From Citrifermentans bremense R1 (GTDB taxonomy: Bacteria > Desulfobacterota > Desulfuromonadia > Geobacterales > Geobacteraceae), in the NCBI RefSeq assembly GCF_000426865.1, contig NZ_AUGE01000020.1, positions 16,278 through 80,277 of the forward strand: 64,000 nucleotides of DNA. Reading direction: 5' to 3'. Position numbers and translations under genes: made by a program. How positions within the stretch are numbered: position 1 is the first letter of the stretch; each line of letters begins with the position of its first letter. A model generated the notes under the pieces. That model was not told the origin of the DNA. It ran no database searches and was given only the letters and a program-made list of their open reading frames with translations. Of this stretch, positions 43,501-51,612 are shown one piece after another.

Positions 43501-43855
43501 CGTCCGGCGCGCGGCCGGCCAGGGCCAATGGGGCCTCTGCCGGTTCCGGCGCGCCGAGCGCAGCTGCCGGCGCCCCTGCGGCAGGCGCGGCCGCTGCGGC
43601 AAGGTAGCCGTATTCCTTTTCGACCTTCAGGTCGGCAAGGCGGCGGATGGCAGCCGGGGTCAGCGCCGACTCCGGCGTTTGCTCCAGGAAGCGCTGGTAA
43701 CCTTCCATCGCCTTGTCGAGCCCCCCTTCGATCGGCTCTTCCTTGACCTCGATCCGCACGTTGCGCAGCTGTGCGATCGTTTCCCTGCCGCCGCCCGACT
43801 GGCACGCCGCCAGAAGTGCCGCAACTGCCAGGAGTAGGAATCGGATCCGCTTCAT
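40580..43855 (-). CDS. Large TPR lipoprotein
   Basis: The protein has 1,091 residues with lipobox LLAAC at about residue 18 (MKRIRFLLLAVAALLAAC). The mature protein is a continuous superhelix of TPR-like repeats (LYQMSRSYEELGQTEDAMAVMQR; AEYFFTHKQYLEAEGVYKGL). It ends in an Ala/Pro/Lys-rich tail (KAKKTKQGAATKRRAKGGKK) that may bind the cell wall or a partner. ATGA overlaps on both sides couple it to the two neighbouring TPR genes. It is similar in build and position to the long TPR proteins of the Glt/Nfs machines (AgmK-like); homology is inferred from architecture. Confidence 0.8.
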   Translation of the reverse strand: MKRIRFLLLAVAALLAACQSGGGRETIAQLRNVRIEVKEEPIEGGLDKAMEGYQRFLEQTPESALTPAAIRRLADLKVEKEYGYLAAAAAPAAGAPAAALGAPEPAEAPLALAGRAPDASQPGAAESEAEFEKRALQGAQPAGGVREAAGEGLERTGTREAIALYQKLLDKYPNYEGNDQVLYQMSRSYEELGQTEDAMAVMQRMVRDFPRSRYINEVQFRRAEYFFTHKQYLEAEGVYKGLVEIGPEASYYELALYKLGWTFYKQELYEDGLHRFIALLDHKVNTGYDFAQTTDDLERKRVDDTFRVLSQSFSYLHGAASAVEYFEKNGKRGYEDRVYSNLGEFYYEKRRYSDAAASYNAFVSRNPFHRASPQFQMRVIEIHIAGGFPTLVIEAKKEFAKTYGLKAEYWKHFQPAERPEVIAFLKTNVTDLAHHYHALYQDPEHAKEKEESFQQALHWYEEFLVSFPKETESPAINYQMADLLMENRSFAKAAQEYERTAYDYPRYEKSSAAGYAAVFAYREQLKNARAEEKEQVKREGVRSSLRFAETFPEHEKAAIVMGAAADDLYELKEHQQALGVARKLIATFPGAGNEVLKSAWVVAAHSCFELQNYAEAEAAYVQVLALLPAEDKSREGFNDNLAASIYKQGEQANAAKEYRVAADHFLRVGRMAATSKIRVNAEFDAAVALIQLKEWKAAATVLTGFRGLFPGHELQPEVTRKLAHVYREDGQLALAAGEYERLETEFKDEEIRREALLLAAELHQQTGNRKQALAVYRRYVGYFPQPVEVNLEMRNKVCEILKAEDDKNGYLDELREMVAIDAAAGKARTPRTRYLAGKGALVLAEQSYERFTEVRLVKPFEANLRKKKELMKAATQSFNKLLEYEVGEVTAAATFYLAESYGHFSKALTASERPDDLNAQEMQEYEMAIEEQAYPFEEKAITVHEKNMELISVGIYNSWIDRSLGELAKLLPVRYDKPEVPSGMIASLESFAYQIEKPAAPVAAGGNPVMSDAAAPAEPERAVPAAGTTAASAAAAEGAGGKIVDGSDGAGTAPVAASAERKAATSKAVPAKAKKTKQGAATKRRAKGGKK

Positions 43856-45735
43856 TGGCCCACCCTCTTTTGCGCCTGCGCCTTGTTGGCGCGGTCGTAA
43901 CTGTCTGCGATGGCGAAGCGCGCGGTCACCTGGAACTGTTCCAGACGCTCCCTGCGCCTGGTCAATTCGTCCACGGCCATGGCTTCCAGTATTTTCCCCT
44001 GGCGCGGCAGCAGCGCCGTCACCTTTTCCCGGGCCGCCGCGATCTGCTCGCGCTGGCTGCGGATGGTTTCGTCATACCCCTCGTAGCTCTGGGTCGCGGC
44101 CTGGCGGGTGCGCACGAAAGATGCGTAGCGCTGCTTCAGCCGCTGGGTTTCACGGATCAGGCTGTCCAGATCGTCGAAGGCCTCCGTGAGCCGCCGGTCG
44201 TACTCGGTGGCTATGTTCCAGGAGATCACCCCGCGCAGACGCGCCACCCTTTCCGCGGTCCCGTCGCCACCCGCATTTTTGGGGGCAAGCTGCTCCAGGC
44301 GTGCGATCTCCTCCCTGGCAACCCTCTCCTTGGCCGTAGCCAGGTAGTCCGGGCGCGGCGCGGTCAGCATGGCCTGGAGCCTCTTTTCTATGCGGATGCG
44401 CTGCTCCTGGCGCAGGCGCATCTGCGAGTCGAGCTGCTTGAAGGCCTGGTCGATCTCGGGCAAAAGCGGCTGGTAGTACCCCCGGCGCTGCCGGATCATC
44501 TCCTCGAAGGCGTCGAGGTCCCCCTCCCAGGCGACCAACCTCTTCCCCAGCTCGGTCAACTCCAGGTAGTTCTTCAGCGATTCCTGGAAATCGTGCGCGG
44601 CCATCAACTCCATCAGGTAGTAGGTTTCCGGCGCCTGCGGCAGGTTGCGCAGTTTCACCACCCACTCGCTGTCCTGCTTCAGCTCTTCCCGCGTCAGGGC
44701 CTCCAGGAATCTCCCCTCCTGGACCGAGGCGATGGAGGCGCCGAGCTTGTCGATTTCCTTGCCGAAGGATTCCAGGGCCTGGCCGTACAACAGCGCCGAC
44801 TTGCCGTAGATCTGCAGCTTCCCGTAGGCGAACGGGAGCGCGAGCAGCGCCTCCTGGACCGCCGGATCGGTGACCTCGCGCCGGGCGAGGATGCTCCAGG
44901 GGACCAGCGCCCTTTCGAACTCCCCCTGGTTGGCGTCCGCCCACCCCGATCCCAACAGCGCCCGGTTCGAGAAGGGCCCGGTCAGGCGCACCCGGTCCAG
45001 GACCAGCTTGGCTCCGGCGCCGGCGTTCTCGTCCAGAAGCTTGTAGCCGAGCACCAGGTTCGACTTGTCCCTGATAGCCTGCGTGGACGGGTTGGCGCTG
45101 ACGAGCTGCCCGGTGCGGTCCAGGTACTCCCTGCCGTCTTGTTCCTTCCCCCCCTGCAGCAGGGCGATCCCCAGGTTGTAGCCGGAAAACCCTTCCAGGC
45201 TCTTGGCGCCTTGCAGCTCTTTGAGGGTGCGCGCGGCGTCCTCGAACCGGCCGTTGGCCATGAGCACCTGCGCCCGCAGAAACTCCAGGTCGTCGCGGAG
45301 CGGCTCCGGGACCTTCCCCCGGATCCGCTCCAGGGCCTGCAAGGCGTCCATCGGTTGATCCTTCTGGAAGTAAAGCCGCGCCAGCCGGTAGATCGCCGCG
45401 TTTTTCCGCGGCTCCTCGACCTTCCCCTCGATCACGGCGGAGATGGCCCGCCCCGCCCTCAGGTGCATCCGGTACCCCAGCTCGAAGTCCCCGACATCGA
45501 ACTCCGCCTGGCCGAGGTGGGGGTAGAGCGAATCGAGCGCGGGCTCGTCGAGCCGGCGGTGCTGTCCGAGTTCGGTGTCCAGCCGGCAGATGGATTCGAA
45601 CCACTCCCCCTGGTAGGCGTGGTAAAGCGCCTCGCCGAAATAGACGTCGTTCAGCCCGAGCGCTGGGGCGGTACTGGCTGCCAGGGCAACGGTCGTGGAG
45701 AGCAGACAAACCAGTATGAGAATCAACCTGGACAT
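43852..45735 (-). CDS. Exported TPR/coiled-coil protein
   Basis: The protein has 627 residues. A signal peptide (MSRLILILVCLLSTTVALA) is followed by TPR-like repeats (about 25-330: FGEALYHAYQGEWFESICRLDTEL; AIYRLARLYFQKDQPMDALQAL). The C-terminal half is long charged helices (RQEQRIRIEKRLQAM; REQIAAAREKVTALL) likely to form coiled coils. It starts 3 bp behind the 201-residue protein and overlaps the large TPR gene by 4 bp. A periplasmic scaffold role within the operon's envelope complex is inferred. Confidence 0.8.
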   Translation of the reverse strand: MSRLILILVCLLSTTVALAASTAPALGLNDVYFGEALYHAYQGEWFESICRLDTELGQHRRLDEPALDSLYPHLGQAEFDVGDFELGYRMHLRAGRAISAVIEGKVEEPRKNAAIYRLARLYFQKDQPMDALQALERIRGKVPEPLRDDLEFLRAQVLMANGRFEDAARTLKELQGAKSLEGFSGYNLGIALLQGGKEQDGREYLDRTGQLVSANPSTQAIRDKSNLVLGYKLLDENAGAGAKLVLDRVRLTGPFSNRALLGSGWADANQGEFERALVPWSILARREVTDPAVQEALLALPFAYGKLQIYGKSALLYGQALESFGKEIDKLGASIASVQEGRFLEALTREELKQDSEWVVKLRNLPQAPETYYLMELMAAHDFQESLKNYLELTELGKRLVAWEGDLDAFEEMIRQRRGYYQPLLPEIDQAFKQLDSQMRLRQEQRIRIEKRLQAMLTAPRPDYLATAKERVAREEIARLEQLAPKNAGGDGTAERVARLRGVISWNIATEYDRRLTEAFDDLDSLIRETQRLKQRYASFVRTRQAATQSYEGYDETIRSQREQIAAAREKVTALLPRQGKILEAMAVDELTRRRERLEQFQVTARFAIADSYDRANKAQAQKRVGQ

Positions 45736-45738
45736 GAT

Positions 45739-46335
45739 TTACCAATCCTTCACAGTGATGGTTTTGCTGCCGGTCAGGACCACTTCGACCAGTTTGGGGC
45801 CGATCCCCTTGGCTACCTTGAAGCTTTCCGCCCTTTGGAAATCCGCCCCCCCCTCCGTTTTCCCCATGACCTTTACCTGCAGCGGATGTTCGCCGGTCAT
45901 CACGTTCCCCACGTGGATGCGCTGCACGCCACCTTTTTGCAGAGCCTCGAGCTCCTTATAGGTGTAGAGGTGATGGGCCACCTGCTTGCCGTCCAGCTCC
46001 ACCGCCACGGCGTCGAGCCGGAACTTTTCAGCGCCCGCGACAGAAACGAAGATGGCTATCTGGGTGTCGGACGGGTAGAGCAGCTTCTCTTCCAGCCGGT
46101 TCAGCTGCGTGGCAATGGAGAGGACGTCCGCCTTTATCTCCTGCACCTGTTCGTCCAACCCCTTGATCTGCTCCTTGGCGAGGTCCTGCTTGACCGGGTC
46201 CTTGGCGGTCTCCTTTTTGACCTCCGCCTTGGCTGTCTGCTGCGCGCCCTGTTCCTTGGCGGTTTCCGCATAAGCGGGGAGAGTCAACAGGAACACCGAG
46301 ATCGCTACGACGATTACCTTCAGAACTTTGTTCAT
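45739..46335 (-). CDS. Exported coiled-coil protein
   Basis: The protein has 198 residues from the ATG at 46335 with an AGGTGA site 5 bases away; an in-frame GTG 9 bases upstream overlaps that site and is less likely. A signal peptide (KVIVVAISVFLLTLPAYA) leads into a Lys/Glu/Ala-rich coil with LDEQVQEIKADVLSIATQLNRLEEKLL, then a beta-rich domain (FRLDAVAVELDGKQVAHHLYTYKELEAL...HPLQVKVMGKTEG) like a ligand or partner-binding sandwich. No known family is recognised. Its place between the OmpA-barrel gene and the TPR genes suggests it joins the barrel to the scaffold. Confidence 0.65.
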   Translation of the reverse strand: MNKVLKVIVVAISVFLLTLPAYAETAKEQGAQQTAKAEVKKETAKDPVKQDLAKEQIKGLDEQVQEIKADVLSIATQLNRLEEKLLYPSDTQIAIFVSVAGAEKFRLDAVAVELDGKQVAHHLYTYKELEALQKGGVQRIHVGNVMTGEHPLQVKVMGKTEGGADFQRAESFKVAKGIGPKLVEVVLTGSKTITVKDW

Positions 46336-46360
46336 AACTGTCACCTATGGTTTGTTTGTG

Positions 46361-49300
46361 CTAGATCATTCCCACTATGTTCACGAAGACACCCTGGTGC
46401 CGGTAGCTTAAGTCGGTCAGGTCGTCGGAGAAGTCGCTGAAGTTGTAGCCCGCGCCGACCTTGAAGTTGTTCCCCAGATGGCGGTAGAGCCCCAAAAGCA
46501 CGCCGCTGCGCCGGTCCTGTGCGTCCGGCAGGTCGAGCCGACGCCCCTCGGCGAGCGCATCCCATTTGTGCAGGAAATGCCAGTCCACCCGCACGACGTA
46601 GAGGTGGGCGCGGCTGTCGAAGTACTCGGGATTGACCCGGTCCATGCTCACCTGGCCCAGGCGGTAGGCGTACTTTCCGCCGACGCTCCAGCGCGGGGTC
46701 AGGTCGTACATGGCGTCGACGGAGGCGATGTGGCTGCGCTGCATCACGCCCGCGGTGGTGCCGGCGCCGTTCACCTGTTCCGCCGTCGGCATGTTGTAGA
46801 AGTAGGTGTACTTGACCAGGGCGTTCAGCCGATCGTTGGCGACGGGACGGTAGGCATATCCCACCACCGCCTCGGTATAGCTGCCGTCGTAGAAATTCCC
46901 CTGCGAGCTTTTGCTCTGGGAATAGTTGAATTTGCCGATGAGCCGCCAGTCCGGGGTCATCTGGTATTTGAGGCTGTTTTTCAGAAGCCAGGTGGTGCGC
47001 TTGAGGAAGCTCAGGTCAGGCTGCTCGGCGTCGTCCACCCGGTATTCCACGGCGCTGGAAAGCTTGACCCGATCGAAGCCGTAGCCGGCGCTCCCCCCCA
47101 GCGCCGTCCTCTTCAGCTCGGCGCCGGTCAGGTTGTCCTTGAGGGTGCCCAACTCCCCTTTCGCCCCCAGGTTCAGGCGGTCGGTGGGGGCGAGATCCAC
47201 CCCGTAGGAATGGAGCAGGCCGCTGGGGACGTCGCCGTGGGTGTAGCGCTCCTCGCCGTAGACGCTGGCGCTGTCCGAGTAGCGGGTGCGGAACCCCGAG
47301 GCCACGGCCCCTTTCCTCGCCTGCACGCCGTTGTCGGAGCGCTCGTTCTCCAGGGTGTAATTGAGGTAAAGCGTGGTCCGGTCGCTGTAGAGGTACTCGC
47401 TGCCGAAGCGCCCCGCGGCACCCTGGTCTCCCGCGGAGAGCTCGCCGTTCACCTTGAAGCGGTCGGTCACCCGGAAGGCGCCCCCCACGCCGCCCCGGCC
47501 GTTGTCCTCGCGGTTGCCCGAGGTCAGGACCGACTGCTGCCCGAAGAGGTAGCTGCTCCAGCGCGCGTTGGAATCGTAGGAGACCTTGCCCACCACGTCG
47601 GTGCGCTCTCCGGTCTCCTGGGTCAGGGGAACCACCGGGGAATGGTCCTGGCGGCTGTCCAGGCGTGCCCCCGCCCCCGCGCTCCAGTTTTCGTTCACCC
47701 GGTAGGTGGCGTTCGCCTCGGCGGCGACAGTCTCCAGCCCCTGGTCCACGGTGCGCTGGTCTGCCTTCAAGTTGAGCCTCAGCCGGTCGTTGACCGGGAC
47801 CTCCGCCGTGCCGCCGACCTGGACCGTTTCCTTTTCCGCGATCTGGCCCGGCGCCGAATACCCTGCCTCCAGCAGCTGGCTGTACAGGGTGAAGCGGCCG
47901 TGCCAATCCTTGTTGAGGTCCTGAAGCCCGAGGCTCGCGTCGAGCCTGTAGGCGCCGGCGGCGACTGCGGTATCGGCAGGCGACTGGACCGTGCTGTAGT
48001 TGAAGCCGCCGTCGCGCGAGGTCGAGGTGAAAAGCCCCGCCCCCTTGCTGCGGCCCGTTTCCAGTTTCAGCCAGGTGCCGGCGGATTGGCGCAGGGTCAG
48101 GTCCGCGCCGAGCAGGCTCTCCTCGATCGCCGCGTCGTTGCCACGGGTTGCGGTCACGCCGAGCTTGACGTGATCCCCGAACCAGTAGTGAGCCCGGCCG
48201 CCGACGGTCATGGCGTCGAGTTCCTGGACGCCGGGGGTGTATTCGTAGCGGGCCACCAGGAACACCGGGTTTCCGGCCGCCGCGTCGCTGTGCACGAGGA
48301 GGTTGTCCGACGCCGTCGATTCGAGGGGCTGGGTCAGCACCAGGCGCCCCTGCAGGTAGTCGACGTCGTAGTCCTGCACCGGGGTCAGGTCCTTCACCGC
48401 CAGGACGATACCCGAGTCCTTGTCCCGGACCTCGATGCGCACCCGCTCGGACCCCTGCAGCACATCCTGGCGGCGCAGGTAGTAAAGCGAGCCGCCGGTG
48501 CCGCGGAACTCGTCGCGCCCGGCCACGGTGCCGGGCTCGGCGGCGAAGCCGTCCACCATGAAGCGTTTCTCGCCGAAGCTGGTGACCCCCGGGATCTGGT
48601 AATGGAGGTTCGCGCCGTAAAGGCCGCGGTCCACGTGGGCCAGGTCGTTGTCGGTGTAGCCGACCCTGAAGTTGCCCCACAGGCCATAGTTCTGGTCCTT
48701 TATCAGCTTGGCGTAGAACTTCCCGCTGGTCGGCGCGTCCTCCAGCACCGTGGAGTCGTCCCCGTAGGTCGGGAAGTGGTAATCCTGGTCGATGCGCCTG
48801 AACAGCGCCTCGGGCGACTTGTCCAGGAAGTTCGAGAAGATCTCGTCCAGCGCCCCTTCGCGGGTGTCGGCGCTGGCGGTGAGTCCCCAGCCGTTGCCGA
48901 ACTGTCCCTTGGTGTAGAAGGCGAGCCGTCCGTCGGCATTGAAGTCACGGCTGTACTGGGGCTTGTCCGGGGCGAGGAGGTGCGCCGGCCCGCTGGTCTT
49001 GTTCGCCGAGAGTGTCAGGTCCGCGATCCCCACCGCGAACCAGTCGTTCTTAGGCATGGCCAGGTCGCGCAGGAAGAGTTCGCCGTTGCCGGCTTTGTCG
49101 AGCACCGCCACCTCGACCGTGTGCATCCCTTTGGGCAGGATCTCCTCGGCGATGAAGCGCCCCTTGGCATCCACAGGCCCGGGGTACCCGGCCAGCCAGA
49201 CCCGGTGCTCCGGCGGGATGGAGCTGCCGTAGGCCTGGACGGTCCCGCCGCTTACCGGGATGTTCCTCTTGGCGATGCGGCTGGCGCCATATCCGGCCAG

Positions 49301-51490
49301 AAGCTCCCGCTCCGGGTCTGAGCCGGCAACGCGGGGGTTGACCTGCTCGATCACCCACAACGGCTGGGGCTCGGTCTCATCGAAGTTCCCCGCGGCATCG
49401 AAGACGCGGACCAGGTACTTGAGCTCCCGGGCCGGGGTGGTCGGGGAATCGAAACCAGCGCTCCACTGGGCCTGCCCTTCGCCGTCCATGGGTATGACCG
49501 CCAGCGGAAGGTCGCGCACCGACCGGGCCTCGTCGAACACCCTGACCTCCGCCCGCTTGATGAAGCTGTGATAGTTGGTGTAGAGGCGGAAGCGGACCAG
49601 GTTCTCGGGGAACTCGGTTCCCGCCAGGTCCTGGTAGCGGATGCTGCGCGGCCAGGCGGTGACGTTCAGCCTGGGGAGCGCCTTGAGGTTGTCGTACTTG
49701 AACTCGATCCTGGCGCGGTCGAGGGCGAGGTCGGTGCAGCGTTGCAGGTCCGGGATGCTCTTGTTAAGGTCGTCCACCGGCTTGCCGTCCACCGAGATGC
49801 GCAAAAGGTTCAGCCCCAGCGGGTCGGCCGTGTTCACCTCGCGGGTCATGCGGAGGATGTCCACCCCCTCGTAGTCGTTGATCGGGACCTGCTCGTCATA
49901 GACGACCTGTACCTCGACCCTGGAGGCGCCCGCGCCGCTGAACCCGGTGGCGACCACGTCCGCGGACTGCACGTACCCCCGCCCTTCGAATTCCGCCTTG
50001 TTCCCGGAAAGCCCCATCTTCTCGCTCACTGCCGCCATGCTGCGGCGGGCGCGCGCAGTGGACCAGCCGACGTCGTCGCCGTAAATGGCGGCGTTGCGCC
50101 GGTCGAGCCTTTCGTTGTCGATGTAGCCGGTAAAGCGCAGCCGCACGTTGGCCCGCTCCTTGATCTCAGCCATGAGCCGCCCGAGCCGGTCGGTGTAACC
50201 TTCCGGCAGCACCGGGTTGCCGTCCTGGAACAGGATCGGGGCGATGGCGCCGGAGGGGGGGTCGTAGACCTTGGTGACCGTCTCGGCACCCGCGTCTTCC
50301 GGGCAGAGCTGGGGCTCGTCCGGCAGTTCCTGCATGGCGTCGTCGTGCCAGAACTCGACCACTACGCGCCGGTTCAGGGCCCTTCCCTGCGGCGTGTCGT
50401 TGGAGGCGGCCGGGAGGACGCTTCCCTTCCCCTCGCTTTCGAAGGCGACCCTGGATCCCTTCATTGCATCCTGGACGGCAAGGGCGACGCGCCGGGCCAC
50501 TGCCTTGGAGAGCCCCAGCTGGTCCCCGTAGATGCGCTCGTCGCGCGCCTCAAGCGGCGCGTTGTCGCTGTAGGCGATGAACTTGACGGAGAGGTTCTGC
50601 TTTCCCTGCAGGTTGTCGAGCGCCTGCCTCACCTGTTGCGGGAACTCACCCGGCACGGTGAGAAGAGCCGCGTCGTACTGCAGCGGGGCGATCAGGTTCC
50701 TGACGCGGACGCGGTGGGAGAGCCCCTCCTTGTAGCGCATCTTGCAGACCGTCTCGGTGCGGCAGACCTTGACGCGGTTCACCTGCGCCGGGACGACCAC
50801 CTCCTTCTCCACCATCTTCTCGCCGATCTCGTCGTACCAGACCTCGACCTCGACCCGGCGGTTGAGCGCCCTCCCCTCCTCGGTTGTGTTGGGGGCGACC
50901 GGCCTGGCGTCCCCCATCCCCTCGTAGGAAATCGCTTCAGCGGGGAGGGCCAGGGCGCGCTGGCAGTACTCGGCGGTGGTGCCGGCGCGCTCCCGGGACA
51001 GGCCGGTGTTGTCGCCGAACTTCGCCTTGAGCGGCCCGCTCAGTTGCTGGGTGTCGGCGTGCCCGACGAAGTGCAGGCGCACGTTGTTGCGGCCGCGCAT
51101 CTTTTCCAGCACGCCGCGCAAAAGTTCCAGGTACTCGCTGGTGATCTCCGCGTCGCCGGTGCGGAAACGGATGGGGGGGACCAGGTTGGCCACCTTCACC
51201 GTCTTCACTTCCTTCTCGGCGACCTGGCGCTTTTCGGTGCGGTCCCCCTGGTCCTGGGCGAAAACGGCGGGGTCGAGCAGCCACGGGGTATAGGCCGCGT
51301 CCTTGGGGAGGTGCCCCTCGGTCGTCTCGCCGCAGCTCGCGGCCTCCCTGACATTGGGAAGAGCAGCGGCCGCCGGTGCGCTCGCAGCCTTGGCGGCCGG
51401 CGCGGGCGCGCTCTCCGCACGGGCGGCGGGCCCGGCTACGGCCACGGACGCGAGGATCATGAATGTAAGGGCGATACTTTGCTTCACCAT
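46361..51490 (-). CDS. Outer-membrane barrel with three N-terminal OmpA-like domains
   Basis: The protein has about 1,709 residues from ATG 51490; upstream in-frame ATGs lack a ribosome site. A signal peptide (MVKQSIALTFMILASVAVAG...ARA) is followed by three OmpA-type units (about 85-220, 260-390, 405-540). Each carries the FRTGDAEI / FQDGNPVL opening, a VRLHFVGHAD or VRLRFTGYID strand, GLSRERA / GLSKAVA / WSTARAR and GRALNRRVEVEVWYDE. Ig-like segments come next, then a barrel of about 800 residues with repeated aromatic strands ending FVNIVGMI. The OmpA units should bind peptidoglycan. It follows the giant DUF11 gene and is probably its outer-membrane partner or exporter. Confidence 0.8.
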   Translation of the reverse strand: MVKQSIALTFMILASVAVAGPAARAESAPAPAAKAASAPAAAALPNVREAASCGETTEGHLPKDAAYTPWLLDPAVFAQDQGDRTEKRQVAEKEVKTVKVANLVPPIRFRTGDAEITSEYLELLRGVLEKMRGRNNVRLHFVGHADTQQLSGPLKAKFGDNTGLSRERAGTTAEYCQRALALPAEAISYEGMGDARPVAPNTTEEGRALNRRVEVEVWYDEIGEKMVEKEVVVPAQVNRVKVCRTETVCKMRYKEGLSHRVRVRNLIAPLQYDAALLTVPGEFPQQVRQALDNLQGKQNLSVKFIAYSDNAPLEARDERIYGDQLGLSKAVARRVALAVQDAMKGSRVAFESEGKGSVLPAASNDTPQGRALNRRVVVEFWHDDAMQELPDEPQLCPEDAGAETVTKVYDPPSGAIAPILFQDGNPVLPEGYTDRLGRLMAEIKERANVRLRFTGYIDNERLDRRNAAIYGDDVGWSTARARRSMAAVSEKMGLSGNKAEFEGRGYVQSADVVATGFSGAGASRVEVQVVYDEQVPINDYEGVDILRMTREVNTADPLGLNLLRISVDGKPVDDLNKSIPDLQRCTDLALDRARIEFKYDNLKALPRLNVTAWPRSIRYQDLAGTEFPENLVRFRLYTNYHSFIKRAEVRVFDEARSVRDLPLAVIPMDGEGQAQWSAGFDSPTTPARELKYLVRVFDAAGNFDETEPQPLWVIEQVNPRVAGSDPERELLAGYGASRIAKRNIPVSGGTVQAYGSSIPPEHRVWLAGYPGPVDAKGRFIAEEILPKGMHTVEVAVLDKAGNGELFLRDLAMPKNDWFAVGIADLTLSANKTSGPAHLLAPDKPQYSRDFNADGRLAFYTKGQFGNGWGLTASADTREGALDEIFSNFLDKSPEALFRRIDQDYHFPTYGDDSTVLEDAPTSGKFYAKLIKDQNYGLWGNFRVGYTDNDLAHVDRGLYGANLHYQIPGVTSFGEKRFMVDGFAAEPGTVAGRDEFRGTGGSLYYLRRQDVLQGSERVRIEVRDKDSGIVLAVKDLTPVQDYDVDYLQGRLVLTQPLESTASDNLLVHSDAAAGNPVFLVARYEYTPGVQELDAMTVGGRAHYWFGDHVKLGVTATRGNDAAIEESLLGADLTLRQSAGTWLKLETGRSKGAGLFTSTSRDGGFNYSTVQSPADTAVAAGAYRLDASLGLQDLNKDWHGRFTLYSQLLEAGYSAPGQIAEKETVQVGGTAEVPVNDRLRLNLKADQRTVDQGLETVAAEANATYRVNENWSAGAGARLDSRQDHSPVVPLTQETGERTDVVGKVSYDSNARWSSYLFGQQSVLTSGNREDNGRGGVGGAFRVTDRFKVNGELSAGDQGAAGRFGSEYLYSDRTTLYLNYTLENERSDNGVQARKGAVASGFRTRYSDSASVYGEERYTHGDVPSGLLHSYGVDLAPTDRLNLGAKGELGTLKDNLTGAELKRTALGGSAGYGFDRVKLSSAVEYRVDDAEQPDLSFLKRTTWLLKNSLKYQMTPDWRLIGKFNYSQSKSSQGNFYDGSYTEAVVGYAYRPVANDRLNALVKYTYFYNMPTAEQVNGAGTTAGVMQRSHIASVDAMYDLTPRWSVGGKYAYRLGQVSMDRVNPEYFDSRAHLYVVRVDWHFLHKWDALAEGRRLDLPDAQDRRSGVLLGLYRHLGNNFKVGAGYNFSDFSDDLTDLSYRHQGVFVNIVGMI

Positions 51491-51612
51491 TGGTCCCATC
51501 CATCTACCCAAACAGGTTGAGTTGCCTTGTTGCATGCCATTTCGCTATCTCCCTGCCCCCCCTGTAGCCAGGTTGGGCGAGCCAGGTCCTCCCCCGGTAA
51601 ACGGGAATTCCA

